Below, piece by piece: positions 7,633-16,688 of a DNA stretch of 64,000 nucleotides (positions are counted from its first letter, which is position 1; the number at the start of each line of letters is the position of its first letter). Below the pieces are notes generated by a model that worked only from the letters and a program-made list of their open reading frames with translations, did not search any database and had not been told where the DNA came from. Both the position numbers and the translations under genes were made by a program. The DNA comes from Mucilaginibacter aurantiaciroseus (lineage in GTDB: Bacteria; Bacteroidota; Bacteroidia; Sphingobacteriales; Sphingobacteriaceae), in contig NZ_JAMXOF010000001.1 in NCBI RefSeq assembly GCF_024055595.1, positions 992,001 to 1,056,000 on the forward strand, read 5' to 3'.

Positions 7633-8058
7633 ATGCCACTCATTAATCCCCACATTAACTTCAACGGAAACGCTGAAAGAGCATTTACTTTCTACAGATC
7701 GGTATTTGGCGGCGAGTTCACGAAAGTTATCCGTTTTAAAGACCTTGCAAGTAACGAGTTCCCGGTAGCGGAACATGAAGAAAACAAGATCATGCATATT
7801 GCCTTACCCATAGGTAACGGTAGTGTGCTGATGGCAAACGATGTCCCCGAAGTTTTGGGCCGGACAAACGAAAACGAGAACCGAAGCAAAATTGTGATTT
7901 CTGCAGAAAGCAAAGAAGAAGTCGATAAGTTATTTAACGGCCTTTCTGTGGGTGGGGATATAGAAGGACCAATTTGCGATAGCCCATGGGGTACCTATTT
8001 TGGTATTTTTAGGGACCAATACGGCATTGAGTGGATGGTGGAGTTTGACTCTGAATAA
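7633..8058 (+). CDS. VOC family protein (PhnB/glyoxalase-like)
   Basis: A 141-residue protein of the vicinal-oxygen-chelate fold, PhnB type. It begins P-L-I-N-P-H-I-N-F-N-G-N-A-E-R-A and has F-Y-R-S-V-F-G-G-E-F, then the W-G-T-Y-F-G-I-F-R-D-Q-Y-G-I-E-W motif near the C-terminus that marks the second beta-alpha-beta-beta-beta unit. I chose ATG at 7633; the frame is open further upstream, but that part is AT-rich and unlike the family. Such proteins may bind metal and small ligands, and the reaction is not predictable here. A stem-loop terminator follows. Confidence 0.88.
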   Translation: MPLINPHINFNGNAERAFTFYRSVFGGEFTKVIRFKDLASNEFPVAEHEENKIMHIALPIGNGSVLMANDVPEVLGRTNENENRSKIVISAESKEEVDKLFNGLSVGGDIEGPICDSPWGTYFGIFRDQYGIEWMVEFDSE

Positions 8059-8079
8059 AATTTAGTAAATCAGTTTATA

Positions 8080-8112
8080 AAAGCCAGACGGAGGGATACG
8101 CCTGGCTTTAAA
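8080..8112. terminator. Bidirectional stem-loop between convergent genes
   Basis: AAAGCCAG (8080-8087) pairs with CTGGCTTT (8102-8109). The stem is flanked by A and T residues and lies between the VOC gene and the convergent metallophosphoesterase pseudogene. Confidence 0.6.
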
Positions 8113-8116
8113 TGCT

Positions 8117-9019
8117 TTAGTAGTTTATATAACGCTCATCAAAACTACCGTCGGAGTATAGGTCGATAAGGCCAAAGCCGGGAGCGGTTTCGCGTCGGTT
8201 GCCTTCCCACCACGCGCCGGATACCGCGCCATCACATATATAAGTTACGTTGTTGTAAACCAGTTTTTCGCGCAGATGAATATGGCCACTCAGGCAAAGT
8301 TTAAAGTTGGGATGCTTGTAAAACAGCTTAATTATCTTCGAGGTGGTGGTATGCATATCGCCGCCATATATTGTCCATTTGTTTACAATATCATCTTGGA
8401 TCAGGTTCGTAGCTGTAAGTATCGGGATATGTGATAAGATGAGTACTGGGGTAGTGTTGCCGGTGTTTTTTCAATTCCTGCTTCAGCCTGTTAAATTGCT
8501 CATCGCCAAATCTGCCTATGTACCAGATATCTTCCACGTTTAGGCGAACCCTATCCAGAACGATGACATTCCAGTCGTTCTTTTGCATGCTGTAGTAGGG
8601 CCTGGTCAGTTGTAACTGATCCATCGAATACTTTTTGCAGTAAAGCGTCTGCCCTTTGTCGTTCTCGTTCCACCAGATGTCGTGGTTGCCAAGCAGTATT
8701 TTACCGGGATGTTGCATTCGCTTGTCATAATGCCCTTCATCAGTTTCCATTGCTCATCAATGGTAGCCACGTTCTCTTTATTCATATCAAAAACCACGTC
8801 ACCACCGTTCAGGATTAAGTCTGCTTTTGGCGATTGCTTCTGTACATTATGCAGACACTTTTCGAACCTTTTAGGTGCGTCAAATTTGTTTTTTTAGTGG
8901 ATATCCGTTAAATGCGCTATCCGCAAAACAGACCTTCTATCTGCCGCAGCCGCCGGAAGTATTAATGCAGGGGTTAACAATAACCCGCCAATATTTTTTA
9001 ATACAGCTCTTCTTTCCAT
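8117..9019 (-). pseudogene. Calcineurin-like metallophosphoesterase, broken
   Basis: From ATG 9019 the protein starts with a signal-like leader (E-R-R-A-V-L-K-N-I-G-G-L-L-L) and the first metal motif L-T-D-I-H, then hits TAA at 8894-8896. Reading on gives N-G-G-D-V-V-F-D. The frame shifts near 8706 into L-G-N-H-D-I-W-W, and shifts again near 8430, leading to L-S-G-H-I-H near the end. All four metal-binding blocks of the family can therefore be found, but across one stop and two frameshifts. The intact ancestor was an exported calcineurin-fold phosphoesterase of about 300 residues, likely Tat-type. The gene cannot make an active product. Confidence 0.8.
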
Positions 9020-9147
9020 AATGTTTCAATTGCAAATACAATGTGCAAACTTAATCTTGGGGTTTTAAGTTAATGTTAACTGGTTGTGAGGAAAGGCTTT
9101 TGATTCGGATTTTAATTTTAGTATAATTTTATCCATTTTTGACTGGA

Positions 9148-9630
9148 ATGGACGCCCCTAAAAAAATAAGAATTACCGATGTAAATGTTGGCATGGCAAA
9201 GGCCGAAAATTACTGTGCCTACCAGGAGCGTTCGCAACAGGAGGTGCGCAATAAACTTTATGATTTAGGCTTGTGGACGGATGCTGTCGAAAATATAATT
9301 AGCCGTTTAATTGAAGAAAATTATTTAAATGAGGAGCGCTTTGCCAAAGCCTACGCGAAGGGGAAATTCAACCAGAAAGCCTGGGGTAAAATCAAGATAA
9401 AACAGGGTCTCAAATTGAAAAATGTATCGCCGGTACTGATAAAAAAGTCGCTTTTGCAGATAGATGCAAGCGATTACATGGGAACCCTTATACGTTTATT
9501 AGAGAAAAAAGCGGTTACCTTGCCCGAGAAAGACCCTTACAAACGCAGGTATAAACTACAGCAGTATGCTTTAAGCCGCGGTTTTGAAACGGAGCTTACC
9601 GTTGAGGTTTTGAAAAACAGTGAGTTATAA
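9148..9630 (+). CDS. recX: Regulatory protein RecX
   Basis: A 160-residue helical protein matching RecX, which binds RecA filaments and limits recombinase activity. Typical parts are A-E-N-Y-C-A-Y-Q-E-R-S near residue 18, V-R-N-K-L-Y-D-L-G, R-L-I-E-E-N-Y-L-N-E-E-R-F-A-K-A-Y near 50, and W-G-K-I-K-I-K-Q-G-L, that is, three-helix repeats. I start at ATG 9148, because the TTG three codons earlier is less likely. recA is not in the window. The tRNA promoter lies 28 bases after the stop. Confidence 0.88.
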   Translation: MDAPKKIRITDVNVGMAKAENYCAYQERSQQEVRNKLYDLGLWTDAVENIISRLIEENYLNEERFAKAYAKGKFNQKAWGKIKIKQGLKLKNVSPVLIKKSLLQIDASDYMGTLIRLLEKKAVTLPEKDPYKRRYKLQQYALSRGFETELTVEVLKNSEL

Positions 9631-9658
9631 AAAAGTTTTAAAAAAGTTTAATATTTAC

Positions 9659-9688
9659 TTGCAGAACGTTCATTTCTGTCTATATTTG
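9659..9688 (+). promoter_or_regulatory. Bacteroidota housekeeping promoter for the tRNA operon
   Basis: TTG at 9659-9661, a 19-base spacer, then TATATTTG at 9681-9688. This is an exact match to the phylum's -33/-7 consensus (TTG, TAnnTTTG). Transcription would begin near 9694-9696, about 50 bases before tRNA-Gly. Confidence 0.75.
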
Positions 9689-9742
9689 CACTCCCGCAAA
9701 CGCACTAAGGCTTACGCCAAATGTTATGCAGGAAATACCAAT

Positions 9743-9815
<73 letters not shown>

Positions 9816-9864
9816 CAAATCCCTTTCTTACAGAAGGGATTTATTGTTAAATGATTAATCGCCT

Positions 9865-9949
9865 GCTCAGATGGTGGAACTGGTAGACACGCAGGACTTA
9901 AAATCCTGTTCCCGTTAAAGGAGTGCGGGTTCGATTCCCGCTCTGAGTA
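9865..9949 (+). tRNA. tRNA-Leu (anticodon TAA)
   Basis: An 85-base class II tRNA with a long variable arm. The acceptor is GCTCAGA/TCTGAGT (last pair G-U), the anticodon loop CTTAAAA carries TAA, the variable arm is TTCCCGTTAAAGGAGT, and the T-arm has GGTTCGATTCC. CCA is not encoded. It lies 49 bases after tRNA-Gly and is followed by a strong terminator. Confidence 0.95.
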
Positions 9950-9951
9950 CT

Positions 9952-9986
9952 AAAGCCCGATGCATGTCCGCATCGGGCTTTTTTTT
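9952..9986 (+). terminator. Rho-independent terminator of the tRNA operon
   Basis: AAAGCCCGATGC (9952-9963) pairs perfectly with GCATCGGGCTTT (9970-9981) around a 6-base loop, followed by a T-run. It overlaps the stop codon of the convergent Gly-rich frame by two bases. Confidence 0.9.
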
Positions 9987-10368
9987 AATAAGGAGCAAAT
10001 TCCGCCCAGCATTGCAGCTTTAAATTACCGCCACAGCTTCTGCCACTGCCACCCCAACCACCTCCATGGCCTCTGCAATGTGCAGTGCCACCACCATGGC
10101 CGGAATTGATATAGCGTAAATGGCGGTTTTGGTAGATCTTTTCTTCCAAAAAGCTTTTGAATACCCCTTCCGCATTAGCGTCAACCGTGTTTTGATCACA
10201 ACAGCCTCTAACGCCGCTCCAACTGCCAGAACGTGCTTCCTCAATTCTAATAATATCAGATGTTTTATACTCGGCTATCTTTGGGTCCAGCCTTACTAAT
10301 TCTAATAATTCGTCTGCACTGTCATTAGCCTTAACAACGGTTTCGTGCTTTTCCAGATTTTATTCCAT
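9985..10368 (-). pseudogene. Gly/His/Cys-rich small protein, stop at codon 3
   Basis: From ATG 10368 the frame reads M-E-stop (TAA at 10360-10362) and is then open for 124 codons to the stop at 9985-9987. The N-terminal part is acidic and leader-like (D-E-L-L-E-L-V-R-L-D-P-K-I-A-E-Y). A G-C-C-D-Q segment follows, and the C-terminal third is packed with Gly, His, Cys and Ser (G-H-G-G-G-T-A-H-C-R-G-H-G-G-G-W). It has five Cys in total. No ATG, GTG or TTG occurs near the start after the stop; a CTG follows two codons later. I do not recognise the family. It is either a recent nonsense pseudogene (a CAA or AAA codon to TAA) or a gene starting at an unusual codon. Confidence 0.5.
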
Positions 10369-10508
10369 GATTTTATGCTTAGTTTGTTTAGCATCAAAAT
10401 TACAGCTTTATAATAATTGTCGTCACCGTGTATTCACCCGGTTCAATACGTATTTTCGCTGTATTCTAAGCTTTATTTTCTTATATCAAGGTTATTAAAT
10501 CAATAAAA

Positions 10509-12986
10509 GTGTACGATATTCGTATCATGCAAAATTCGTACGCCGTAAATGATGTAAAACAGGTTATAAATGCCACGGGGGAGATTGTTAGCGATGCTAC
10601 CATAAGTGTATTGCTTACCGATAGCCGCCGTATCAACAACCCCTCATGTTCTCTGTTTTTTGCATTGGGCGGCAGGCGCAACGGGCACGAATTTATAGGC
10701 GATACTTACACTGCCGGTGTACGTAATTTTGTGGTGGACCACCAGCCCGATACCATTATGCCCGACGCTAATTTTTTATTGGTGGCAGATGTATTGGCCG
10801 CTTTGCAGTCACTTGTTGCGCATCACCGCAAGCAGTTTAATTTGGAGGTGATTGGCATTACCGGCAGCAACGGCAAAACCATTGTAAAGGAATGGCTTTA
10901 CCAGTTGATGAACCCAGAGAAAAGCATTGTACGTAACCCAAAAAGCTATAATTCGCAGATAGGGGTTCCGCTTTCGGTATGGCAGATCAACGAAACGCAT
11001 AATCTCGGGATCTTTGAAGCGGGAATTTCTGTACCCGGAGAAATGGATAAGCTGGAAGCGATCATTCAGCCTACAATTGGTGTGCTTACCCACATCGGTA
11101 CCGCGCATGATGAAGGCTTTGAAACACCCGAAGATAAACTGATAGAAAAGCTAAAGCTGTTTAAGAATTGCAAGCAGATCATATATAACTACGAGGCATT
11201 GCTGGACCACCAGGAAGAACTTAAAAGCCGCGATTGCTTTGTATGGAGCCGTAAATTTAATCTTGCCGATCTGTACGTTTTCAGCGAGACCACCATTCAA
11301 GACAAGTATTACATGCGGGCCATTTACAAAGAGCAGGAGATAGAGTGCCTGGTGCCATTCCGCGATGAGGCATCGGTAGAGAACGCCATTGTTTGCTGGG
11401 CAACCATGCTGGCTATGGGTTATAGTCCGGAGGACGCAGACGAGCGCATCGAGCGCCTGTCCGCTGTAAGCATGCGCCTGGAACTGAAGCATGGTATCAA
11501 TGATTGTTCCATCATTGATGATTCCTACAACTCAGATATCCAGTCGCTGGAGATTGCACTTAACTTTTTAAATCAGCAAAATCAGCATCAAAAGAAAACT
11601 TTGATCTTGTCGGATATTTACCAGTCGGGTTTGCAGCAGGAGGCCTTGTACAAACATGTTGCTCAAATGATAAATGCCAAACAGGTAGATCGTTTTGTTG
11701 GTGTAGGTACGTTTCTGCAAGACCACAAAGCGCTTTTTAACGTCCCCCAAACGCATTTTTATGCCGATACAGCATCATTATTAAAAGACCTGAGCAAACT
11801 GCACCTGCACGAGGAAACCATCCTGATCAAAGGCTCGCGCAGTTTTGAATTTGAAAAGATAAGCAGGGCGCTGGTGCAAAAGGCACACGAAACGGTATTA
11901 GAGATAAACCTCAATACACTACTTAGCAACCTCAACTTCTACAAAGCCAAACTGGAACCCGCAGTCAAGATCATGGCCATGGTAAAAGCTTTTTCTTACG
12001 GTAGCGGCACGTTCGAGGTGGCTAATATGCTGCAATATAACAAAGTAGATTATCTTGCCGTAGCCTACACGGACGAAGGCATCGCCCTGCGCGAAACCGG
12101 CATCACCCTGCCCATAATGGTTTTAAATCCTGAAACATTAGCATATGATAAATTGGTAGCTAATAAGTTAGAGCCTGCCATCTACAGCTTTACCTTGCTT
12201 GATGAGTTTGTGAAATTTGCTCAGGAAGAGGATGTATTGAATTATCCCGTCCATATTAAAATAGATAGTGGTATGCACCGCGTAGGTTTCGAAGCCTTTG
12301 AAGTGGAAACGCTGTGCGACCTGCTGGAGATCAACCCGTACATCCGGGTGCAATCCGTTTACTCTCACTTTGTGGCAAGTGATAACGAGCAGCACGACTT
12401 GTTCACTATTCAGCAGATCCAGATCTTCGAAACGGCTTATAAACAGATAGAAGAGGCTTTAGGTTACACGGTTATCAAACACATCAGCAATACATCCGGC
12501 ATCAGCCGCTGGCCAAACGCACGTTATGATATGGTTAGGCTGGGCATTGGTTTATACGGGGTTGACGCCGCCATACCGCGCGGCGAAAGCGGTTTGCAGC
12601 CTGTGGCTACCTTAAAAACGACCGTATCGCAAGTGAAGAAAATGCCTTCTACGGAAACCGTTAGTTATAATAGAAGTGGCAGCATAAAAGCTGACGGCAA
12701 AATAGCTACCGTGCGTATAGGTTATGCCGATGGATATGTGCGTGCCTTTGGTAATGGTGTTGGCAAAATGCTGGTGAACGGTACGCTGGTACCAACCGTT
12801 GGCAACATCACAATGGATATGTGTATGCTGGATGTGAGCAATGTAGAAGTAAAAGAAGGCGACGAAGTAATCGTATTTAACCAGCAACAAAGGATAGAGG
12901 ACCTTGCCCAGCAAATAGGCACCATCCCATACGAAATACTAACAAATATTTCGCAACGGGTAAAAAGGGTGTACTTTTACGAGTAG
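10509..12986 (+). CDS. Bifunctional MurF ligase / alanine racemase
   Basis: An 825-residue fusion found in Bacteroidota. Residues about 1-455 are MurF, which adds D-Ala-D-Ala to UDP-MurNAc-tripeptide; the P-loop G-S-N-G-K-T is near residue 120 and D-D-S-Y-N-S near 338. Residues about 460-825 are a PLP alanine racemase of fold III: the PLP Lys sits in M-V-K-A-F-S-Y-G near 493, and R-I-G-Y-A-D-G-Y and G-N-I-T-M-D-M follow. One protein thus makes D-Ala and carries out its ligation step into the peptidoglycan precursor in the cytoplasm. GTG 10509 and ATG 10527 are both possible starts; the ATG is the more usual type. It is essential in most bacteria and intact here. Confidence 0.95.
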   Translation: MYDIRIMQNSYAVNDVKQVINATGEIVSDATISVLLTDSRRINNPSCSLFFALGGRRNGHEFIGDTYTAGVRNFVVDHQPDTIMPDANFLLVADVLAALQSLVAHHRKQFNLEVIGITGSNGKTIVKEWLYQLMNPEKSIVRNPKSYNSQIGVPLSVWQINETHNLGIFEAGISVPGEMDKLEAIIQPTIGVLTHIGTAHDEGFETPEDKLIEKLKLFKNCKQIIYNYEALLDHQEELKSRDCFVWSRKFNLADLYVFSETTIQDKYYMRAIYKEQEIECLVPFRDEASVENAIVCWATMLAMGYSPEDADERIERLSAVSMRLELKHGINDCSIIDDSYNSDIQSLEIALNFLNQQNQHQKKTLILSDIYQSGLQQEALYKHVAQMINAKQVDRFVGVGTFLQDHKALFNVPQTHFYADTASLLKDLSKLHLHEETILIKGSRSFEFEKISRALVQKAHETVLEINLNTLLSNLNFYKAKLEPAVKIMAMVKAFSYGSGTFEVANMLQYNKVDYLAVAYTDEGIALRETGITLPIMVLNPETLAYDKLVANKLEPAIYSFTLLDEFVKFAQEEDVLNYPVHIKIDSGMHRVGFEAFEVETLCDLLEINPYIRVQSVYSHFVASDNEQHDLFTIQQIQIFETAYKQIEEALGYTVIKHISNTSGISRWPNARYDMVRLGIGLYGVDAAIPRGESGLQPVATLKTTVSQVKKMPSTETVSYNRSGSIKADGKIATVRIGYADGYVRAFGNGVGKMLVNGTLVPTVGNITMDMCMLDVSNVEVKEGDEVIVFNQQQRIEDLAQQIGTIPYEILTNISQRVKRVYFYE

Positions 12987-13058
12987 ATGTGTTGATATGC
13001 AAATGTGAGAATTTTAGATGTGCAGATAAAAGCGCTTTTGGAAATCAATATATCACTC

Positions 13059-13076
13059 TCCCGATAGTTATCGGGA
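13059..13076. repeat. 18-bp palindrome TCCCGATA-GT-TATCGGGA
   Basis: A perfect 8-base inverted repeat around GT. The same palindrome with GC at the centre is at 23065-23082. It is probably a member of a dispersed family; here it lies between murF-alr and the DUF502 gene. Confidence 0.65.
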
Positions 13077-13098
13077 CACCAAATCATTAATTAAAAGA

Positions 13099-13692
13099 AT
13101 GAAGAGATTATTCCGCGCCCTGCTTAATTATTTTGTAAAAGGACTATTGATTGTAGTACCGCTTTTCGCAGCTTTTTTCCTCATTTTCTGGATCATAGCA
13201 CGGATAGATACTTCCCTTAACTTAAGCAGCGAGATTCTGGTGGATAGCCACGGTAAACCCTTATATATCCCGGGCTTGGGCATTCTTAATGTGGTGGTTA
13301 TTATTATGGTGGCCGGCATATTGGTTACCAACGTAATTACCGATCCTATCAAAAAATGGTTTGGCCGCTGGCTAAACAGGTTGCCGTTATTCAAGTTCCT
13401 TTACTCGTCTATTAAAGACCTTACCGAAGCTTTTGTAGGTGAGGAAAAGAAATTTAACGAGCCGGTTTTGGTAGAGGTAAATGAGTTTGGACTGAAGAAA
13501 ATTGGTTTCCTGGTACAGAAAGACATGAAAGCACTTGGCCTGCCGGGCGAGGTTGCGGTGTACTTCCCTATGTCGTACTCATTCGCGGGGCAGGTGGTTA
13601 TCGTTTCGGTAGATAAAATAAAACCCATTAACCGCAGCGCTGCCGATGTGATGAAATTTGTGATCTCGGGCGGGGTTAGCGGCTTGGATTAG
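13099..13692 (+). CDS. DUF502 membrane protein
   Basis: A 197-residue protein with two strong membrane segments (about residues 12-35 and 60-80) and a soluble C-terminal half. The P-G-L-G-I-L-N-V-V turn, the R-L-P-L-F-K-F-L-Y-S-S-I-K-D motif near 95 and A-V-Y-F-P-M-S-Y-S-F near 155 identify the DUF502 family of inner-membrane proteins, whose role is unknown. Its 3' end overlaps the convergent MFS gene by 17 bases. It may be read with murF-alr, 112 bases upstream, although a palindromic repeat lies between them. Confidence 0.9.
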   Translation: MKRLFRALLNYFVKGLLIVVPLFAAFFLIFWIIARIDTSLNLSSEILVDSHGKPLYIPGLGILNVVVIIMVAGILVTNVITDPIKKWFGRWLNRLPLFKFLYSSIKDLTEAFVGEEKKFNEPVLVEVNEFGLKKIGFLVQKDMKALGLPGEVAVYFPMSYSFAGQVVIVSVDKIKPINRSAADVMKFVISGGVSGLD

Positions 13693-14938
13693 CTGCGTTC
13701 TGCAGCAGCAATTTCGGATCTTTCTTTTTAAAACTGCGAATCGTTAATGTAATGGCTATAAACATCAGCACAGCCCCCATCAGGAACGGCGCCCCCGGGA
13801 AATAAACCGCTGCGCCCTTTAGCGTAAAATGGTGGAACAACGTTGTCATCATCAACGGGCCTATGATGGTTGTGAGGCTCACTAAACTTGCCAAAGCACC
13901 CTGAAGTTCGCCCTGCTCGTTAGCGGGTACGTTATCGGATATAAAGCCCTGCAGTGCCGTGCCGCCAATGCCACCCAGGCAATAAGGGATCATGTAAATA
14001 TACATCAGCCATCCAACATTATTAAACGCGATAAATATCAAACCTATCCCATAAAAGGTTATACCCGCCAAAATATTCTTGCGCATCCCAAATTTGGGGA
14101 TCGTCCATCGTACAAAGCCACCTTGTATAGCGGCAATCAGCAACCCTATAAATATACCCAGTGCGCTAATGCTGGGTAAAGTCCACTGGAATTTCTCAAT
14201 TAAATAAAAAGGCAGTACACTTTCAATAGCTTTTTGGCCGATGTATACGATGGTATAAGCAGTAATTAAGGTACTTATCGCCATAGAGTATTTTCTCAAT
14301 CTTAACAACGAACCAATTGGGTTAGCGCGTTTCCACTCAAAACGCCGGCGGTTTCTTAAGGTTAGCGATTCGGGCAATACAAAAAAGCCATATAGGGCAT
14401 TTAGCAAGGCTAACCCGGCGGCTACTATAAAAGGTAGCTTTATCCAGTAATTACCTAAAAACCCACCCAAGCCTATACCAAAGATAAACCCTAAACCTGT
14501 TGCTGCGCCAATTAAACCAAAATTTGTAGCGCGTTTTTCGCCGGTGCTAATGTCGGCAATGTATGCGGTTGCTGTGGTGGTACTTGCGCCTGCTATACCA
14601 GCTATCAATCGGCCAATAAACAGCCAGGCAATGGTAGGGGCAAAGGCCATAAATAGGTAATCTATCCCGAAACCGAACAGCGAGAATAGCAAAACAGGTC
14701 TGCGGCCTATCATGTCACTTAAATTACCTAATACCGGCGCGAACAGGAACTGCATAGACGCATAGGTGAAAGTTAACCATCCGCTATACTGGCTGGCCAT
14801 ACTTATATCCACATGTGCCAGTTCTTCCAATAATTTCGGCAGGATAGGGATAATAATACCCAAACCCAAAACATCAATAAATATGGTGATGAAGATAAAT
14901 CCTAAAGCAGCTTTGCCGTGTTGTACGGGTTGATCCAT
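13676..14938 (-). CDS. Tet-type MFS transporter (second of tandem pair)
   Basis: A 420-residue, 12-segment major-facilitator protein of the drug:H+ antiporter-1 (TCR/Tet) group. The loop 2-3 motif G-N-L-S-D-M-I-G-R-R-P near residue 77 and G-Q-L-Q-G-A-L-A-S-L near 345 are characteristic. It is a close paralogue of the gene just upstream (14958-16220), 19 bases away, pointing to tandem duplication and co-transcription. The group exports tetracyclines or other small lipophilic compounds in known cases, but most chromosomal members in this phylum have no tested substrate, so drug resistance should not be assumed. Its 3' end overlaps the DUF502 gene. Confidence 0.88.
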   Translation of the reverse strand: MDQPVQHGKAALGFIFITIFIDVLGLGIIIPILPKLLEELAHVDISMASQYSGWLTFTYASMQFLFAPVLGNLSDMIGRRPVLLFSLFGFGIDYLFMAFAPTIAWLFIGRLIAGIAGASTTTATAYIADISTGEKRATNFGLIGAATGLGFIFGIGLGGFLGNYWIKLPFIVAAGLALLNALYGFFVLPESLTLRNRRRFEWKRANPIGSLLRLRKYSMAISTLITAYTIVYIGQKAIESVLPFYLIEKFQWTLPSISALGIFIGLLIAAIQGGFVRWTIPKFGMRKNILAGITFYGIGLIFIAFNNVGWLMYIYMIPYCLGGIGGTALQGFISDNVPANEQGELQGALASLVSLTTIIGPLMMTTLFHHFTLKGAAVYFPGAPFLMGAVLMFIAITLTIRSFKKKDPKLLLQNAANPSR

Positions 14939-14957
14939 AGTTTAAAGTATCAGTTAC

Positions 14958-16220
14958 TTAATTTGACCCGGTATTATAAGCAGATGTTTCGGCAGATTGT
15001 TTCTCTTTTCTAAAACTTCTTACAGCAAGCACGGCACCTATCAGCATCAAAACCGAAGCGATAAAATATGGCGCACCGGGCAAATGTACAGGGGCGCCAG
15101 GTTTTGTGAAATAGTAAAATACAAACGTCATAAACCAGGGGCCGAATATCGAACTTAAACTCATTAGGCTGGTAAGTCCGCCTTGTAGCTCGCCTTGCTC
15201 ATTTTTAGGCACCTCGTTGGTCATTACTCCCTGTAATGCCGGGCCGCAGATACCACCAAGGGCGTACGGAATCATAAAGGCAAACATCATCCAGCTTTGG
15301 TTGGCCAGGCCAAATAATAGCATGCCTATGGCATATAAAACCAATCCTATCCAGATACTGCGGTGCTGGCCAAGTTTTGGGATAGCGATGCGTATTAACC
15401 CGCCTTGTACAATGGCAATGGTTAGGCCAATAAAACCGAGGGAGTAGCCAACAATGTCTTCCGTCCATTTAAATTTTTCCATGGTATAGAAAGTCCAAAC
15501 GCTTTGTACGGCATGCCCGGCGAAGTAAACTATAAACAGACAAACGGCCAGGCCAATTACAGCGGGATATTTTTTCAATTGGATCAAGGATCCTAATGGA
15601 TTAGCACGTTTCCAGTTAAAGTCCCGGCGATGTTCTTTGTCTAAAGACTCCGGAAGAATAAAATATCCGTAAGCAGCGTTTAACAAAGCCAAAGTAGCAG
15701 CGGCATAAAATGGATAATGTGTGTCTATTTTACCTAATACGCCTCCTATGACCGGGCCAATAATAAAGCCAAGGCCAAAGGCAACGCCAATCATCCCAAA
15801 GTTTTGCGCACGTTTTTCGGGTTCGCTTACATCTGCAATATATGCCGATGCTGTTGTGAAACTCGCACCGGTTATACCAGCTATAATCCGCCCGACAAAT
15901 AACCAGCCGATTGTGCGGGCAAACGCCAGGAAAAGATAATCGATCCCGAAACCTAAAAGAGAAAAAAGCAATACCGGCCTGCGGCCATATTTATCGCTCA
16001 GGTTACCTACAAGCGGCGAAAACAGGAATTGCATAACCGCGTAAGCTACCAGCAATAATCCCGAATAGCGGGATGCCTGGCTTAGGTCACCGTGGATCAG
16101 CTTCTCTATCAATTTCGGAAAAACGGGGATGATGATGGCTAATCCAATAACATCAATAAGCAGGGTAACAAATATAAAGCTTAGTGCAGCCTTTTTTTTG
16201 GGTTGGGTAAGCGCATCCAT
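14958..16220 (-). CDS. Tet-type MFS transporter (first of tandem pair)
   Basis: It has the same length (420 residues) and layout as its downstream paralogue: 12 membrane segments, the antiporter motif [11 protein letters not shown] near residue 77, [10 protein letters not shown] near 110, and [10 protein letters not shown] near 345. It is the promoter-proximal gene of the pair. The region upstream is AT-rich and carries a TTTAGT/ACTAAA inverted repeat (16295-16312) that could be an operator. The GG-leader peptide gene is divergent, 179 bases away, so export of a small molecule or peptide-related product is conceivable but only by position. Confidence 0.88.
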   Translation of the reverse strand: MDALTQPKKKAALSFIFVTLLIDVIGLAIIIPVFPKLIEKLIHGDLSQASRYSGLLLVAYAVMQFLFSPLVGNLSDKYGRRPVLLFSLLGFGIDYLFLAFARTIGWLFVGRIIAGITGASFTTASAYIADVSEPEKRAQNFGMIGVAFGLGFIIGPVIGGVLGKIDTHYPFYAAATLALLNAAYGYFILPESLDKEHRRDFNWKRANPLGSLIQLKKYPAVIGLAVCLFIVYFAGHAVQSVWTFYTMEKFKWTEDIVGYSLGFIGLTIAIVQGGLIRIAIPKLGQHRSIWIGLVLYAIGMLLFGLANQSWMMFAFMIPYALGGICGPALQGVMTNEVPKNEQGELQGGLTSLMSLSSIFGPWFMTFVFYYFTKPGAPVHLPGAPYFIASVLMLIGAVLAVRSFRKEKQSAETSAYNTGSN

Positions 16221-16294
16221 TACTGTAAATTAACAATTAATAATTTACAAATCGATATTAATTATTAGGTAATATTTGGAAGTAATATATCTAT

Positions 16295-16312
16295 TTTAGT
16301 AAATCGACTAAA
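16295..16312. promoter_or_regulatory. Inverted repeat between divergent genes, possible operator
   Basis: TTTAGT (16295-16300), AAATCG, ACTAAA (16307-16312) is a perfect 6-6-6 inverted repeat, with another TTTAGT at 16315-16320. It lies between the MFS pair and the GG-leader peptide. A second small repeat, TGTAA-CACA-TTACA, is at 16383-16396, just before the peptide start. Confidence 0.35.
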
Positions 16313-16399
16313 AATTTAGTTTAATTAATTTTAAGCCTAATTTCATCCATGATTTATTTGAATTTTAATCATTTATAAATAATGTAACACATTACACTT

Positions 16400-16621
16400 A
16401 TGGAAAAGTTTAAGAAAAATTTGCTTTCGAGAAATGAAATGAAAAATATTTTAGGAGGTACGCTACCAGGTGGAGGCGGGGTGGGAGGAACGTTTCAGTG
16501 CGCATGCCAAACCAACTTTAGGGAGTGGGGTTGTATAAGTTTAGATGGCTGTACTAATGTCGGAGACTCTATCTGCCCGGGTGATTATCGATGCACTACT
16601 GTACCCGGTGGTGCCAGTTAA
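16400..16621 (+). CDS. GG-leader peptide with six-cysteine core (RiPP/bacteriocin-like precursor)
   Basis: A 73-residue peptide. Residues 1-20 (M-E-K-F-K-K-N-L-L-S-R-N-E-M-K-N-I-L-G-G) form a classic double-glycine leader of the kind seen in Bacteroidota natural-product precursors (L-S-R-x-E-M-K-x-I-x-G-G). The rest starts with a glycine-rich linker (P-G-G-G-G-V-G-G) and carries six Cys at 34, 36, 45, 51, 59 and 65, suggesting disulfides or thioethers. In known systems a peptidase-containing ABC exporter cleaves after GG. None is within the window, nor is any modifying enzyme, so it must borrow an exporter encoded elsewhere. A strong terminator follows. Function (bacteriocin, signal, other) is not predictable. 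Confidence 0.8.
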   Translation: MEKFKKNLLSRNEMKNILGGTLPGGGGVGGTFQCACQTNFREWGCISLDGCTNVGDSICPGDYRCTTVPGGAS

Positions 16622-16688
16622 AATACAAATATTTATATTTCAGCTTCGCATAGTATTCTACAATTGCTGAAATTATGTAAGTGATTTC

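Noticed and set aside
9985-9987. Functional conflict of the tRNA terminator with the Gly-rich gene end
   Set aside because: The overlap of the terminator T-run with a stop codon of a convergent gene is common at tight junctions and needs no special explanation.
10020-10244. 74-residue open frame starting with M-R-K-H-V-L-A-V-G
   Set aside because: It is the shifted shadow of the Gly/His/Cys-rich frame on the same strand. The Ala/Val-rich composition comes from GGT/GGC repeats read out of frame.
13676-16220. Tandem Tet-type MFS genes as tetracycline resistance
   Set aside because: The family is right, but chromosomal Bacteroidota members of this group are numerous and untested. No TetR regulator, mobile element or resistance gene is nearby.
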